From: Geobacter sp.
GTDB taxonomy: Bacteria; Desulfobacterota; Desulfuromonadia; Geobacterales; Geobacteraceae
DNA length: 64,000 bases
Assembly (NCBI GenBank): GCA_016177775.1
Contig: JACOUQ010000017.1
Coordinates: 87,051-151,050, forward strand
Reading direction: 5' to 3'
Part shown: positions 25,648 through 34,169 of the stretch, one piece after another
Layout of the letters: the number at the start of each line of letters is the position of its first letter
Numbering within the stretch: the first letter of the stretch is position 1
Translations under genes and position numbers: made by a program
Notes under the pieces: model-generated
Databases searched by the model: none
What the model saw: only the letters and a program-made list of their open reading frames with translations
Told to the model about the DNA's origin: nothing

Positions 25648-28600
25648 TCACTCCGTGCTAACCAGCGGCCGCACCGCCGCCTTTTCCGGCACTATCTTCA
25701 CGAACCGGGTGCGGCATGAGGAAATCAGGCGCTCCACCAGGTCGGCCTCCTCTTCCTGATGGGAGTGGAGCAGCTCCCGGTGGTATTGAAGGAGCAGCAC
25801 CTCGATATTTGCCACATCCTCCTCTTCGACTTCGCGTATCTCCACCCCGGCGCCCCGGGCGATCCTGCTGCGGAGCGCCTCGCGGTCCATTCCCATCTCC
25901 CCGTCGAGATGGCAGTAAACCGTGCCGCCGGTCATGCCGGAGCATATCCATGGGCCTGGATCTCCCAGCACCACCACGCGGCCCGCGGTCATGTATTCGA
26001 AGGCGAACCCCTTCAGGTTGGCTCGACCTGCCAGGTTCCCGCGAGCATCGTCAAGGGGAGTCCGGATTCTCCCCCCCAGCACCACGTCAGCGCCCGACAG
26101 GCGGATGCACGCCCTGCTGTCCGCATCCCCCTGGACGATGAAGGTGCCGGCCAGGGCGCCGTAGGCGAGCCCCTTCCCTACCGAGCCGCCGACCCGCACG
26201 CCGTTCCGGTTCTCACCCTTGAGGATCACCACTTTCCCGCCGTTGGCTGATTTCCCTACGCCGTCCTGGGCACCGCCTTCCACACGGATCGAGATGCCGT
26301 CGATGTTGAAGGCCGCCATGCCGTTACCGGGGATGGAGTCGCGACTGAAGTCCAATTGCGCCTCTTTTCGGGAGGGGAAAACCCCGTCCTGGTAGGCCCT
26401 GGCCAGGGTTCCGGACAGATGGGTGCCGATGGCCCGGTCGGAGCTGGTGGCGGTGTCGTCATCATAGCGGACCCTCTCCTCGCCGGCGAGAAAGGCCCCG
26501 TTCACCAGTCCGGAGACGAGTGAAGTCAGGTAATTGAGGGGCTTGCGGATGATCCGCACCTCGTTCTCTGCGTGGCGAAGTTCCGTAGCCGCCGGCGGGG
26601 CCAGAAGTTGTGCGAGGTCGAGCCGGTCGAGCCCGCGCGCCTGCACCAGCATGTCGACCCGTCCCACCATATCCTGGGTTCGGCGGAAACCGAGCTTGGC
26701 GGTGAGGATGCGGATTTCCCGCGCCATCCCCCGGAAGAATGTGGTCTCGTAAATGATGCCGTTCTCCAGCACCCTGGGCACGAAGCGCTTGAGCCCCTGC
26801 TTTTCCGCCTCCTCCACGGTCTCGATCTGGGTGGCGATCCCCACGTGGCAGGTGCCGATGTGGCAGCCGCGACAGGTAGTGCAACCGATGATGACCATGG
26901 CCATGGTGCCGAACCCGACGCGGTTCGCGCCTAGAAGCATCAATTTGAGCACGTCCCGGCCGGTCCTGGCGCCGCCGTCGGCCCAGATCTCCACCTTGTG
27001 CCGAAGTCCCGCCTCCACCAAGGCGCGATGCGCCTCGCGCACGCCGATCTCCGCCGGAAAGCCGACGAACTTGATGGCATGCTTCCTGGCTGCGCCGGTA
27101 CCGCCGTCGTAACCGCTGATAGTGATAATGTCCGCCCCTGCCTTGGCGATGCCCAGCGCTATGGTGCCGATCCCGGCCACGGCCGGCACCTTGACCGAGA
27201 TGCGGGCGCGGGGATTGGCGGTGCGCAGTTCCTCCACGATCTGGGCCAAGTCTTCGATGGAGTAGATGTCGTGGTTGTTGGACGGCGAGATGAGAGCCAC
27301 GCCGGGCGTGGCGTGGCGCGCGGCTGCGATCTTGCCGGTAACCTTGAAGCCGGGGAGATGCCCCCCCTCGCCCGGCTTGGCCCCTTGCCCCACCTTGATC
27401 TCCAGGATGTCCACAGAGTTCAGATATTCCATGGTGACGCCGAACCGGCCCGATGCGACCTGCTGCCCACGGTTGCCGCGGTATCGGCCGAGCATGTCGG
27501 CTATCTCTCCACCTTCGCCGTTCATGCAGATGATGTTCAAACGTTTCGCCGCCTCGGCGTAGATGCGGTATGGGGTCTCCCCCTGGGAGCCGAAGCTCAT
27601 GGCTGAGATCAGGATGGGAAGATCGTGGGTGCCGATGGAGGTATCCACCTCCTCAGGGTCGACCGACAGCTCCTCCTCGTACTTCAAGTCCAGCAGATGG
27701 CGGATGGCCAAGGGGTTATCGGACTCCAGCTGCCTGATGAGGCGGGAGAGGTCGGCGTAGGTTTCGTCCATCTTCGCCACCGCCTGAACCATCTTCCAGA
27801 TGCGGGGGTAGAGGCGGAACTGCACCTCGACCGGCTGTTTCTCTTTACTCCTCGCCACAGCGCCGCGCCCCCGGTTCTCCACCTCGAGCCGCTCCATGGT
27901 CACCCCCCCCTGATGCGAGCCGCAGAAGTTTGGGGTCTCAAATATGGCCGCCAGCTCCGGGGAGAGGCCGATGGAGGCGAAATACTTGCCGTAGCCGCCG
28001 ATCTCGTGGGTCCCCATGGTGGAGATCACCTTCTCCAGGCCGGCCGAAAGCACCGCGAACAGGTTCCGTACCCCGTCGGTCTCGGCGGATGCCAGCTCCC
28101 ACATGAGATAGGGGTTAAGGGCATCCGCCCCCATACCCAGGGCAAAGATCAGGTCGTGCAGGTTGCGGAGCGCGCCGGAACGAAGAACCAGCGACACCCG
28201 GCGGCGCATACTCTCCCCAGACCGGTGGCGGATTTCCTTGAGATCCTTGTGCAGTACCGCCACCGCAAGATACGGGTCAAGGAACCCTTGTCCGGGTGAG
28301 AACGCGGCGCTGTCGTCCAGCAGGATAAGGGAAACGCCCCGCTTGGCCGCAGCAGTTGCCTCATCCTTAAGGCGGGCGAGCGCCCCGCGAATGTCTTCGC
28401 CACGGCGTAACGCGCAGGAGAGAATCTTCACCCGCCGCCCGCCGAAGTGGGCGAGAAGAGATTCCAGCGTTGCAGTGCCGAACCCGGCGGCAATTTCGGC
28501 ATCTTGCGGGTCCGAGCCGGCCCGGCGGCCACCGGTCAACAGCGGCACGTCCAGCGCCACTTCCTTCTGCACCGTGCCGCGCAAATTAGGGCGGGCCCCG

Positions 28601-30180
28601 AGATAGACACGAGTGGAGAAGTGCTCGCTCTCCCGCTCCCGGTCGATGGCCGGGTTGGTCACCACCGCCACCTGCTCCTTGAAGTAGTCGGCAAGGTTGT
28701 GGTGCGACAGGGAGAGGGCCGCCAGGGGGCCGTCGTAGCCGAGCGACGCTATCGGGTCGCGGGCGGTCCGGGCCATCTCCCGCAGGATCTGCACGTCGCT
28801 GGATTTCCAGGCCAGGGCGGACATGAGGTTGTCCTGGAGGAGCTTGGCGCTGCGTAGCCACTCCTGTAGGGGCGCAGCATGCTGCGCCCCTACGCAATCG
28901 ATCTCCACCAGCCCCTTCGCCTGCGCCGCCAGGTTGGTCCTCTTCCTGAACAGCGCCAGCACCTCCCGCCGCAGCGCAGTAAGCTCCAGAACCTCCACCC
29001 GCTTGCCGGGAACCAGCCGCAGCCCTATCTTCTCGCCAGGTGCCAGGGGTCTTGCATCGGTAATTATCTCCTCGTGGGGGACCACCCCCAGTTCGGAGGA
29101 TGCGAAATACTCCTCCTCGGTCTCGCCGAACCAGAGGGGACGCAGCCCCATGGCGTCCACGCTCAGCACGCAGAGGTTCCGGTCGCGGGCGATGACGGCG
29201 GCCGGCCCCTGGGCGCTCGCCTTGAGGAAGCAACGAAACCACCCGTACATCTCCCGGAGCTCCGGGCCGAGCCGTTCCATCTCACTGAAAATGGGGGGGA
29301 AGACCATCTCCATCGCCTCGAACAGGGTGAGCCCGAAACGGGCGATGAGCCCCTCCAGGGTCCGGTTCATATCCTGGGAATCGCTCCCGTCCGAGGGGAG
29401 GACGATGTCGAGCATTCTGGCCTCTTCCCGCAATCTGGCTATGGTATTGATCTCGCCGTTGTGCCCGAGGAGCGAGAAAGGCTGGGCGCGCAGCACCGTG
29501 GGAAGGGTGTTGGTGGAGTAACGGCTGTGGCCGATGGTGACGGCGGAGAGAAAGTCGCGGCGCTTCAGCTCCGGATAATAGCGGGGAAGGACCTCGGGAG
29601 CGCCATGCACCTTGTAGGCGGCAACGGCCGTGGAGAGAGACGCCACGTGCACCGGGAACTCCTCCTCGATCCGCAACTGAAGATCGAACAGCATCCGTGG
29701 AGCAGCAACCGGGTCGGGGCAGAGCAATGCGATCTGCCAGAAAAAGGGCTCCCCCTCCCGCGCCCGCACAGAAAGGAACTCGTTACGCACCGGCGCAGGC
29801 CGGTCCATGAGCACCCGCAGGCCCGCTTCGGCAAAGGCGCGCAGGATCTCCCGCTGAAGATCTGGAGTTTGCGCAAGCAGATCGCGGGGAACCATTACAT
29901 GGGCGACAGCGAACTCGGGGGCGTCGACAAGATGGGGATCAACACCGCTTCCGGCCAGCACCTCGCGCCAGAGAATGCGCGGGATGTCGGTCAGGATGCC
30001 GCAGCCGTCCCCCTCGCCGTTGATCTCCCCGGCCCTGTGCCCCATCTTCACCAGTGCGTCGATGGTCCGCTGCACGTTGCCGTGGGTCGGCCTCACCCCC
30101 TTGTTGATGTAGCTGATGATGGCGCAGGCATCCCGCTCGGATGCCATCAGGCCGGATTCGTCCCTGAATTCGTGGTGCAT
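25648..30180 (-). CDS. gltB: Glutamate synthase, large subunit
   Basis: A 1510-residue GltB-type enzyme making two glutamates from glutamine and 2-oxoglutarate. The Ntn amidotransferase domain starts at Cys18 (ERDACAIISYI). The synthase domain has the FMN/2-oxoglutarate barrel and an iron-sulfur cysteine run (CTTCRGCHIGTCHVG, about residue 1100), and the C-terminus is the GxGxG beta-helix. A peptide VGAQHAAPLQ near residue 430 is encoded by a 28-base palindrome that appears inserted in frame. AAGGAG precedes the ATG at 30180. No gltD small subunit lies nearby; it may be elsewhere or replaced. A terminator-like hairpin sits 20 bases upstream of the start. Confidence 0.95.
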   Translation of the reverse strand: MHHEFRDESGLMASERDACAIISYINKGVRPTHGNVQRTIDALVKMGHRAGEINGEGDGCGILTDIPRILWREVLAGSGVDPHLVDAPEFAVAHVMVPRDLLAQTPDLQREILRAFAEAGLRVLMDRPAPVRNEFLSVRAREGEPFFWQIALLCPDPVAAPRMLFDLQLRIEEEFPVHVASLSTAVAAYKVHGAPEVLPRYYPELKRRDFLSAVTIGHSRYSTNTLPTVLRAQPFSLLGHNGEINTIARLREEARMLDIVLPSDGSDSQDMNRTLEGLIARFGLTLFEAMEMVFPPIFSEMERLGPELREMYGWFRCFLKASAQGPAAVIARDRNLCVLSVDAMGLRPLWFGETEEEYFASSELGVVPHEEIITDARPLAPGEKIGLRLVPGKRVEVLELTALRREVLALFRKRTNLAAQAKGLVEIDCVGAQHAAPLQEWLRSAKLLQDNLMSALAWKSSDVQILREMARTARDPIASLGYDGPLAALSLSHHNLADYFKEQVAVVTNPAIDRERESEHFSTRVYLGARPNLRGTVQKEVALDVPLLTGGRRAGSDPQDAEIAAGFGTATLESLLAHFGGRRVKILSCALRRGEDIRGALARLKDEATAAAKRGVSLILLDDSAAFSPGQGFLDPYLAVAVLHKDLKEIRHRSGESMRRRVSLVLRSGALRNLHDLIFALGMGADALNPYLMWELASAETDGVRNLFAVLSAGLEKVISTMGTHEIGGYGKYFASIGLSPELAAIFETPNFCGSHQGGVTMERLEVENRGRGAVARSKEKQPVEVQFRLYPRIWKMVQAVAKMDETYADLSRLIRQLESDNPLAIRHLLDLKYEEELSVDPEEVDTSIGTHDLPILISAMSFGSQGETPYRIYAEAAKRLNIICMNGEGGEIADMLGRYRGNRGQQVASGRFGVTMEYLNSVDILEIKVGQGAKPGEGGHLPGFKVTGKIAAARHATPGVALISPSNNHDIYSIEDLAQIVEELRTANPRARISVKVPAVAGIGTIALGIAKAGADIITISGYDGGTGAARKHAIKFVGFPAEIGVREAHRALVEAGLRHKVEIWADGGARTGRDVLKLMLLGANRVGFGTMAMVIIGCTTCRGCHIGTCHVGIATQIETVEEAEKQGLKRFVPRVLENGIIYETTFFRGMAREIRILTAKLGFRRTQDMVGRVDMLVQARGLDRLDLAQLLAPPAATELRHAENEVRIIRKPLNYLTSLVSGLVNGAFLAGEERVRYDDDTATSSDRAIGTHLSGTLARAYQDGVFPSRKEAQLDFSRDSIPGNGMAAFNIDGISIRVEGGAQDGVGKSANGGKVVILKGENRNGVRVGGSVGKGLAYGALAGTFIVQGDADSRACIRLSGADVVLGGRIRTPLDDARGNLAGRANLKGFAFEYMTAGRVVVLGDPGPWICSGMTGGTVYCHLDGEMGMDREALRSRIARGAGVEIREVEEEDVANIEVLLLQYHRELLHSHQEEEADLVERLISSCRTRFVKIVPEKAAVRPLVSTE
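28866..28893. repeat. Perfect 28-base palindrome inside gltB
   Basis: Arms GTAGGGGCGCAGCA and TGCTGCGCCCCTAC are exactly complementary. It is in frame with gltB and encodes a VGAQHAAPLQ-type peptide in the linker after the amidotransferase domain. Confidence 0.9.
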
Positions 30181-30200
30181 GTCGGCTCCTTCTCATGGTA

Positions 30201-30232
30201 AAAAGGCAAGGAGTCAATCCTCCTTGCCTTTA
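30201..30232 (-). terminator. Terminator of the TPR gene, possible gltB attenuator
   Basis: AAAGGCAAGGAG and CTCCTTGCCTTT form a 12-base-pair stem with T5 on the minus strand. It ends only 21 bases before the gltB ATG. A TATAAT (minus, 30255-30250) just upstream could start a transcript that enters this hairpin before gltB. Confidence 0.7.
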
Positions 30233-30264
30233 CACATCCACAGATAAAAATTATACAGCAAAAG

Positions 30265-30693
30265 TTACCGCCCGTTCAGTTCCTTGAACTTCTTTGCATT
30301 GCGGCAGCCGTCCTGATGACCCAGCCCGCAGGCCTTGTTGAAATCGACCAGGGCCTCCTGTTGTTTTCCAAGACCAATATAGGTAACGCCTCGCTGGTTG
30401 TACGCCTCCGCATATCCCGGCTTTAGTTTGACCGCTCTGGAGAGGTCGTCGGCCGACTCCTGCATCTGGTCGCTCTGGAGATAGGCCCGTCCCCGCACGA
30501 AATAAAGCTCTGCCGAATCGGACTTGAGGGCCAGTGCCTTGGTGTAATACCCTATCGCCTCCTTGAGCTTTCCCTGCTTGTTGAACTCGACGCCACGCCG
30601 GTAAAGCTCCTTGTAGTCTCCCTTAGGCTGCCCAGCCAGAACTGGAGTGGCAAATAACAACAGAACAACAACCATACTGCACAACCTTGTCAT
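30265..30693 (-). CDS. Exported TPR-repeat protein
   Basis: A 142-residue protein with a signal peptide cleaved near residue 20 (VLAG). Three tetratricopeptide repeats follow (about 28-125: EAIGYYTKALALKSDSAELY, then YAEAYNQRGVTYIGLGKQQE). TPR scaffolds bind partner proteins; the partner is unknown. GGAGG precedes the ATG, and a promoter with TTGTGA and TAGAAT lies upstream. It is upstream of gltB on the same strand, with a terminator-like hairpin between them. Confidence 0.85.
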   Translation of the reverse strand: MTRLCSMVVVLLLFATPVLAGQPKGDYKELYRRGVEFNKQGKLKEAIGYYTKALALKSDSAELYFVRGRAYLQSDQMQESADDLSRAVKLKPGYAEAYNQRGVTYIGLGKQQEALVDFNKACGLGHQDGCRNAKKFKELNGR

Positions 30694-30714
30694 CGAAAAC
30701 CTCCATGCTGATAA

Positions 30715-30742
30715 ATTCTAGCAAAAGCGCCGACGCTCACAA
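30715..30742 (-). promoter_or_regulatory. Sigma-70-type promoter of the TPR gene
   Basis: TTGTGA and TAGAAT are 16 bases apart on the minus strand, about 22 bases before the ATG. Confidence 0.5.
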
Positions 30743-30828
30743 GCTCGGAATTTGCGTTCGTTGGATATTAACCGAAAGGCGGATGAAAATAAACCCGAGA
30801 GGTGGACAAAATGGAAAAGAAATGAAAA

Positions 30829-30858
30829 AGGGGGACCGCCGTAAAACGGTCCCCCTTG
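30829..30858 (-). terminator. Terminator after the HAF/Ig-like exoprotein gene
   Basis: AAGGGGGACCG and CGGTCCCCCTT form an 11-base-pair stem; T5 follows on the minus strand. Confidence 0.85.
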
Positions 30859-30886
30859 CTCTTGCTGCTTGGAGCATGTTCGGCTC

Positions 30887-33781
30887 TTATTTCACCCAGA
30901 GGCTGTAGTCAGTGGTCTGCTGGTTCCCGGCAAGGTCGGTTGCGGTTGCCTGGATCGTATAGAGCCTGCCATCGCTGTCGTTCCTCTTCTTATAAGTGTC
31001 GAGGCTTACCGTTGAGCCGAACGAGGGTACGGTCATGCTGTAGATTCCGTATTCATCGGTAATGGTGATCACGACCGATGCCAAGCCGGACAGGGAATCG
31101 GCGGCAGAGCCGTTGATGGTAACCGGTACAGGCTTTGACTTGTTGGTAGCGGCAAGGGTCGCCGGCGATGTGGAAACGGTAACTGTCGGGAGCGTCTTGT
31201 CGACACTGAATGTTGCCGATTTCTGGCCTTCGACAATCCCGGCCCTGTCCGTGGCCAAATAGGTGAACGTTGAAGTCCCTTCCCCTGCAACCGAAGAAGC
31301 GGTCGAACCTGCGTAGTTAGCGCTGTTTATCGTCAGGAAATCAACGCCCGAGAGATTGTCGGAGGCACTGAAATTGACCGTGACGTCGGCGTTGTACCAG
31401 CCGTTGTCATTAGCGGGCGCTGAGGTTGTGTAGGCAGAAGATGGCGGCGTCTGATCGACACTAACCGTTGCGATTTTCTGTCCTTCAGCAATTCCGGCCT
31501 TGTCAGTGGCCAAATAAGTTAACGTGGATACCCCTTCCCCTGCAACCAAGGAGGCCGTCGAACCGGCGTAGCTCGTGCCGTTTATCGTCAGGAAATCAAC
31601 GCCCGAGAGGTTGTCGGTGGCGCTGAAAGTAGCGGTGACATCAGCGTTGTACCAGCCGTTGGCATTGGCTGGCGCTGAGGTTGTGTATGCAGAAGATGGC
31701 GGCGTCTTGTCGACGCTGAATGTTGCGGTTTTCTGCCCTTCAGCTATACCGGCCTTGTCCGTGGCCGAATAGGTGAACGTGGAAGTCCCTTCCCCTGCAA
31801 CCGAGGAAGCCGTTGAACCGGCGTAGTTTGCGCCGTTTATCGTCAGGAAGTCGATGCCGGAAAGGTTGTCGGCAGCGCTGAAATTAACCGTGAGGTCAGC
31901 GTTGTACCAGCCGTTGGCATTGGATGGCGCTGAGGCTGTGTATGCGGTATTCGGCGCTGTCTTGTCGATGCCCACGGTTACGTTTCTTGAAATTTCGTCG
32001 ACACCTGCCACGTCCGTCGCGTGATAGTTGAGAATATTCACACCCTCGGCCGTGACAAGAGATGAAGCTGTGGAGCCCGCGACAACATCACCGTTAACAG
32101 AGATAGATGCCACGCCCGAGAGGTTGTCGGCAGCGGTGAAGTTGGCGATAACATCTCCCGTATACCAGCCGTTGGCATTCGGCGGATAAGAAAGAGCATA
32201 GGTGGTGATGGGAGGGATGCTGTCGATGTTGACGTCGGCGAACTGCTCCGCTTCCGCATTGCAGGCGAGGTCAACAGCATAGTAACCTGCGCTGAAGTGC
32301 CCGTTAGAGCCCCCAGAGCTGTAGCTGCCGAAGCTCACGTAAGCAGGGTTTCCAGCCGTAACAGTGGAACCCCAATTGCCGCCAATGTTCTTGCGGTACT
32401 TGATGGAGCCGACGCCGGAGGTTGCGTCAGTGCCGTTGATCTGCACGGTAACCGGAGATTTGTACCAGCCGTTGGTACCCGCAATTCCCGAAACGGAGGC
32501 GGCGGACGATGGAACCGTGCCGTCGATTTTCACCGTCATGATGTTGGGAGTTTCCACATTTCCGGCATAATCGACAGCAAAGTAACTCAGGACATGCGAT
32601 CCGTCTACGCTTATCGCGACTGGCACCGTCAAGGCACCGATCACCACCTCCGGCGCTCCGTCGAGAGAGTAATGGATCTCTTTGATGCTTGTTCCGGAAT
32701 GATCGGTGGCGGTCAGGGTGACCGTGACCGGAGAGGTATACCAGCCGCTGCACCCGGCGGTGCCACTTATTGCAGGTATGGTTACTGGCGAGAGTGACGG
32801 CGTCAGGAGAAATGCCTGCGTCTTCCCGTTGTACGTTCCTTCACCGACAATCTGCCCGGTGGCGTTGACGCCCCAGGCCTTTGTCAGGACCCACCCGCTT
32901 CCTGCGGGGATGAGGGTATTGAGGTCATAGGGGACATCGTATTCCCAGAGAAGGGCACGATAAAGGGGAGCTTGGCTAAAGGTGCCGTAACCGACAATCT
33001 GTTGCAATTGCGGACCACTTATGGAATAGGCATACGTTGCTGTGGCGCCTGCAGGGGTGGCAAGCGCCTGGAAGTCCCCATTGGACCGCCACAGGAACGC
33101 CTTGTAACCGCTGTTGTAATAAGAACCGACGACCTGCCAGTAGTTATCGATACCGTAGGCAGTCCCGGATGCCGTGGTCAGGTACGTCATGTTACCGCTG
33201 CTGTCCCAGATGACCGGTGCGCCGGCCGATCCGACGGCATATCCTGATGAATTTATACCGTAGGCTGCGCCGGTGTTGGTTCCGAGGCGGGTCATGACCC
33301 CATCCTGCCAGATGAATGGATAGTTGCCGGAGCTGCCGACAACGGTGCCAAGATCATTGATTCCGTAAGCATAGCTGTAAGTAGTGCCCGACAACACTCC
33401 CAGATCCAACGGGAAACCATCGTTCCAAAGGAGCGCGTGCTGGGATCCGCCGACCAGCCCGTATCCTGCGACCTGCCCCGACCCATTGATCGCCATGCCG
33501 AAGGAAGTTCCGGCCGGCCCGGGCAGAAGCGTGGTCGAAGAATAGTTCGAGTAAACGAACGCCCTGGTGGAATTTGCTGAATACGAGCCGTATGTCGCGA
33601 TTCCCGTAACATTGCCGCTGCTGTTGATCCCCTTGGCAGTGGACGTTTGCGGCGATGGCGTCAGCAGCTGCGTCACCACATACCTCGCCGCGTAAGTCGT
33701 GGTCGCGGCCGCCAACAAAACCGTGGCCACAGTCAGGAACAGAGTTCGCATCCCGAATTTCTTCAATCTACTCATTGACAT
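30887..33781 (-). CDS. Large secreted protein: HAF repeats plus Ig-like repeats
   Basis: A 964-residue protein with a signal peptide (cleaved near residue 32). Residues about 40-330 are HAF-type extracellular repeats (AINGSGQVAGYG, AYGINDLGTVVGSSGN). Residues about 345-520 are Ig-like modules of the type in the giant lipoprotein (YSLDGAPEVVIG ... HVLSYFAVDYAGN). From about 520 to 860 are repeats of 85 residues (NANGWYNADVTVNFSA, DNLSGVDFLTI, EGTSTFTYSATDKAG), three of them nearly identical at DNA level. The C-terminus ends in a TDLAGN strand. No enzyme domain is seen. GGAGGGG precedes the ATG; a sigma-54-type promoter lies at 33828. Confidence 0.82.
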   Translation of the reverse strand: MSMSRLKKFGMRTLFLTVATVLLAAATTTYAARYVVTQLLTPSPQTSTAKGINSSGNVTGIATYGSYSANSTRAFVYSNYSSTTLLPGPAGTSFGMAINGSGQVAGYGLVGGSQHALLWNDGFPLDLGVLSGTTYSYAYGINDLGTVVGSSGNYPFIWQDGVMTRLGTNTGAAYGINSSGYAVGSAGAPVIWDSSGNMTYLTTASGTAYGIDNYWQVVGSYYNSGYKAFLWRSNGDFQALATPAGATATYAYSISGPQLQQIVGYGTFSQAPLYRALLWEYDVPYDLNTLIPAGSGWVLTKAWGVNATGQIVGEGTYNGKTQAFLLTPSLSPVTIPAISGTAGCSGWYTSPVTVTLTATDHSGTSIKEIHYSLDGAPEVVIGALTVPVAISVDGSHVLSYFAVDYAGNVETPNIMTVKIDGTVPSSAASVSGIAGTNGWYKSPVTVQINGTDATSGVGSIKYRKNIGGNWGSTVTAGNPAYVSFGSYSSGGSNGHFSAGYYAVDLACNAEAEQFADVNIDSIPPITTYALSYPPNANGWYTGDVIANFTAADNLSGVASISVNGDVVAGSTASSLVTAEGVNILNYHATDVAGVDEISRNVTVGIDKTAPNTAYTASAPSNANGWYNADLTVNFSAADNLSGIDFLTINGANYAGSTASSVAGEGTSTFTYSATDKAGIAEGQKTATFSVDKTPPSSAYTTSAPANANGWYNADVTATFSATDNLSGVDFLTINGTSYAGSTASLVAGEGVSTLTYLATDKAGIAEGQKIATVSVDQTPPSSAYTTSAPANDNGWYNADVTVNFSASDNLSGVDFLTINSANYAGSTASSVAGEGTSTFTYLATDRAGIVEGQKSATFSVDKTLPTVTVSTSPATLAATNKSKPVPVTINGSAADSLSGLASVVITITDEYGIYSMTVPSFGSTVSLDTYKKRNDSDGRLYTIQATATDLAGNQQTTDYSLWVK
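31201..31965. repeat. Three near-identical 255-base tandem repeats
   Basis: Units begin at 31201, 31456 and 31711, each 255 bases (85 codons), with a more diverged fourth unit from 31966. They encode the DNLSGVDFLTI repeats. Confidence 0.85.
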
Positions 33782-33827
33782 ACAGTTCCCCTCCTTTGTC
33801 GAAATAAGTAAAACGATTCATTAATCA

Positions 33828-33843
33828 AGCAAGCCACATGCCA
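33828..33843 (-). promoter_or_regulatory. Sigma-54-type promoter of the HAF/Ig-like exoprotein
   Basis: On the minus strand TGGCATGTGGCTTGCT fits the -24/-12 consensus TGGCAC-N5-TTGCW except for one T. Transcription would start near 33817, about 36 bases before the ATG. Confidence 0.7.
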
Positions 33844-33959
33844 ATTAATTGCGATTACTAACATGTTACTAATACAGCTTTCCCGAGAATGATAGCCCAC
33901 AGCAAATTCGGCAACGAAGCGATTTCACATCGTATTGACGCCAAAGAACTGCTCGAAAA

Positions 33960-33982
33960 GTTTGAACATTTTTTGTTCAAAC
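33960..33982. promoter_or_regulatory. Inverted repeat in the divergent control region
   Basis: GTTTGAACA and TGTTCAAAC form a perfect 9-base dyad with a five-T spacer. It is a candidate activator site for the flanking sigma-54-type promoters. Confidence 0.4.
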
Positions 33983-34082
33983 CGTGCGCAATCCAAGGTG
34001 GCGCAATTTCCACCCCCAGCGATTAATTGCGATTTATCCCATGATATCGGCGAGATACGCAGCAGCCGACAAATCCATTAAT

Positions 34083-34098
34083 TGGCATCCTGCTTGTA
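34083..34098 (+). promoter_or_regulatory. Sigma-54-type promoter of the MshEN-receiver gene
   Basis: TGGCATCCTGCTTGTA has the -24 GG and a -12 GT in place of GC. The lead-in TTAATTGGCAT is identical to that of the opposite promoter at 33843, which supports the call. Confidence 0.5.
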
Positions 34099-34169
34099 AT
34101 GACTAATGTAACATTTCAGCATGAATTCCTGGCGACATGGACCTTTGCCGCAAAGGAGGATGTCAGGCC

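Larger units (their letters stand above)
33782..34169. other. Divergent control region between the exoprotein and MshEN-receiver genes
   Basis: About 388 bases with no gene. Two sigma-54-type promoters face outward. Between them lie two ATTAATTGCGATT copies (33844 and 34021) and a perfect inverted repeat (33960-33982). The sequence is AT-rich compared with the flanking genes. Confidence 0.7.

Noticed and set aside
31201..31965. A CRISPR array
   Set aside because: The units are 255 bases long, coding and without short repeat-spacer structure.
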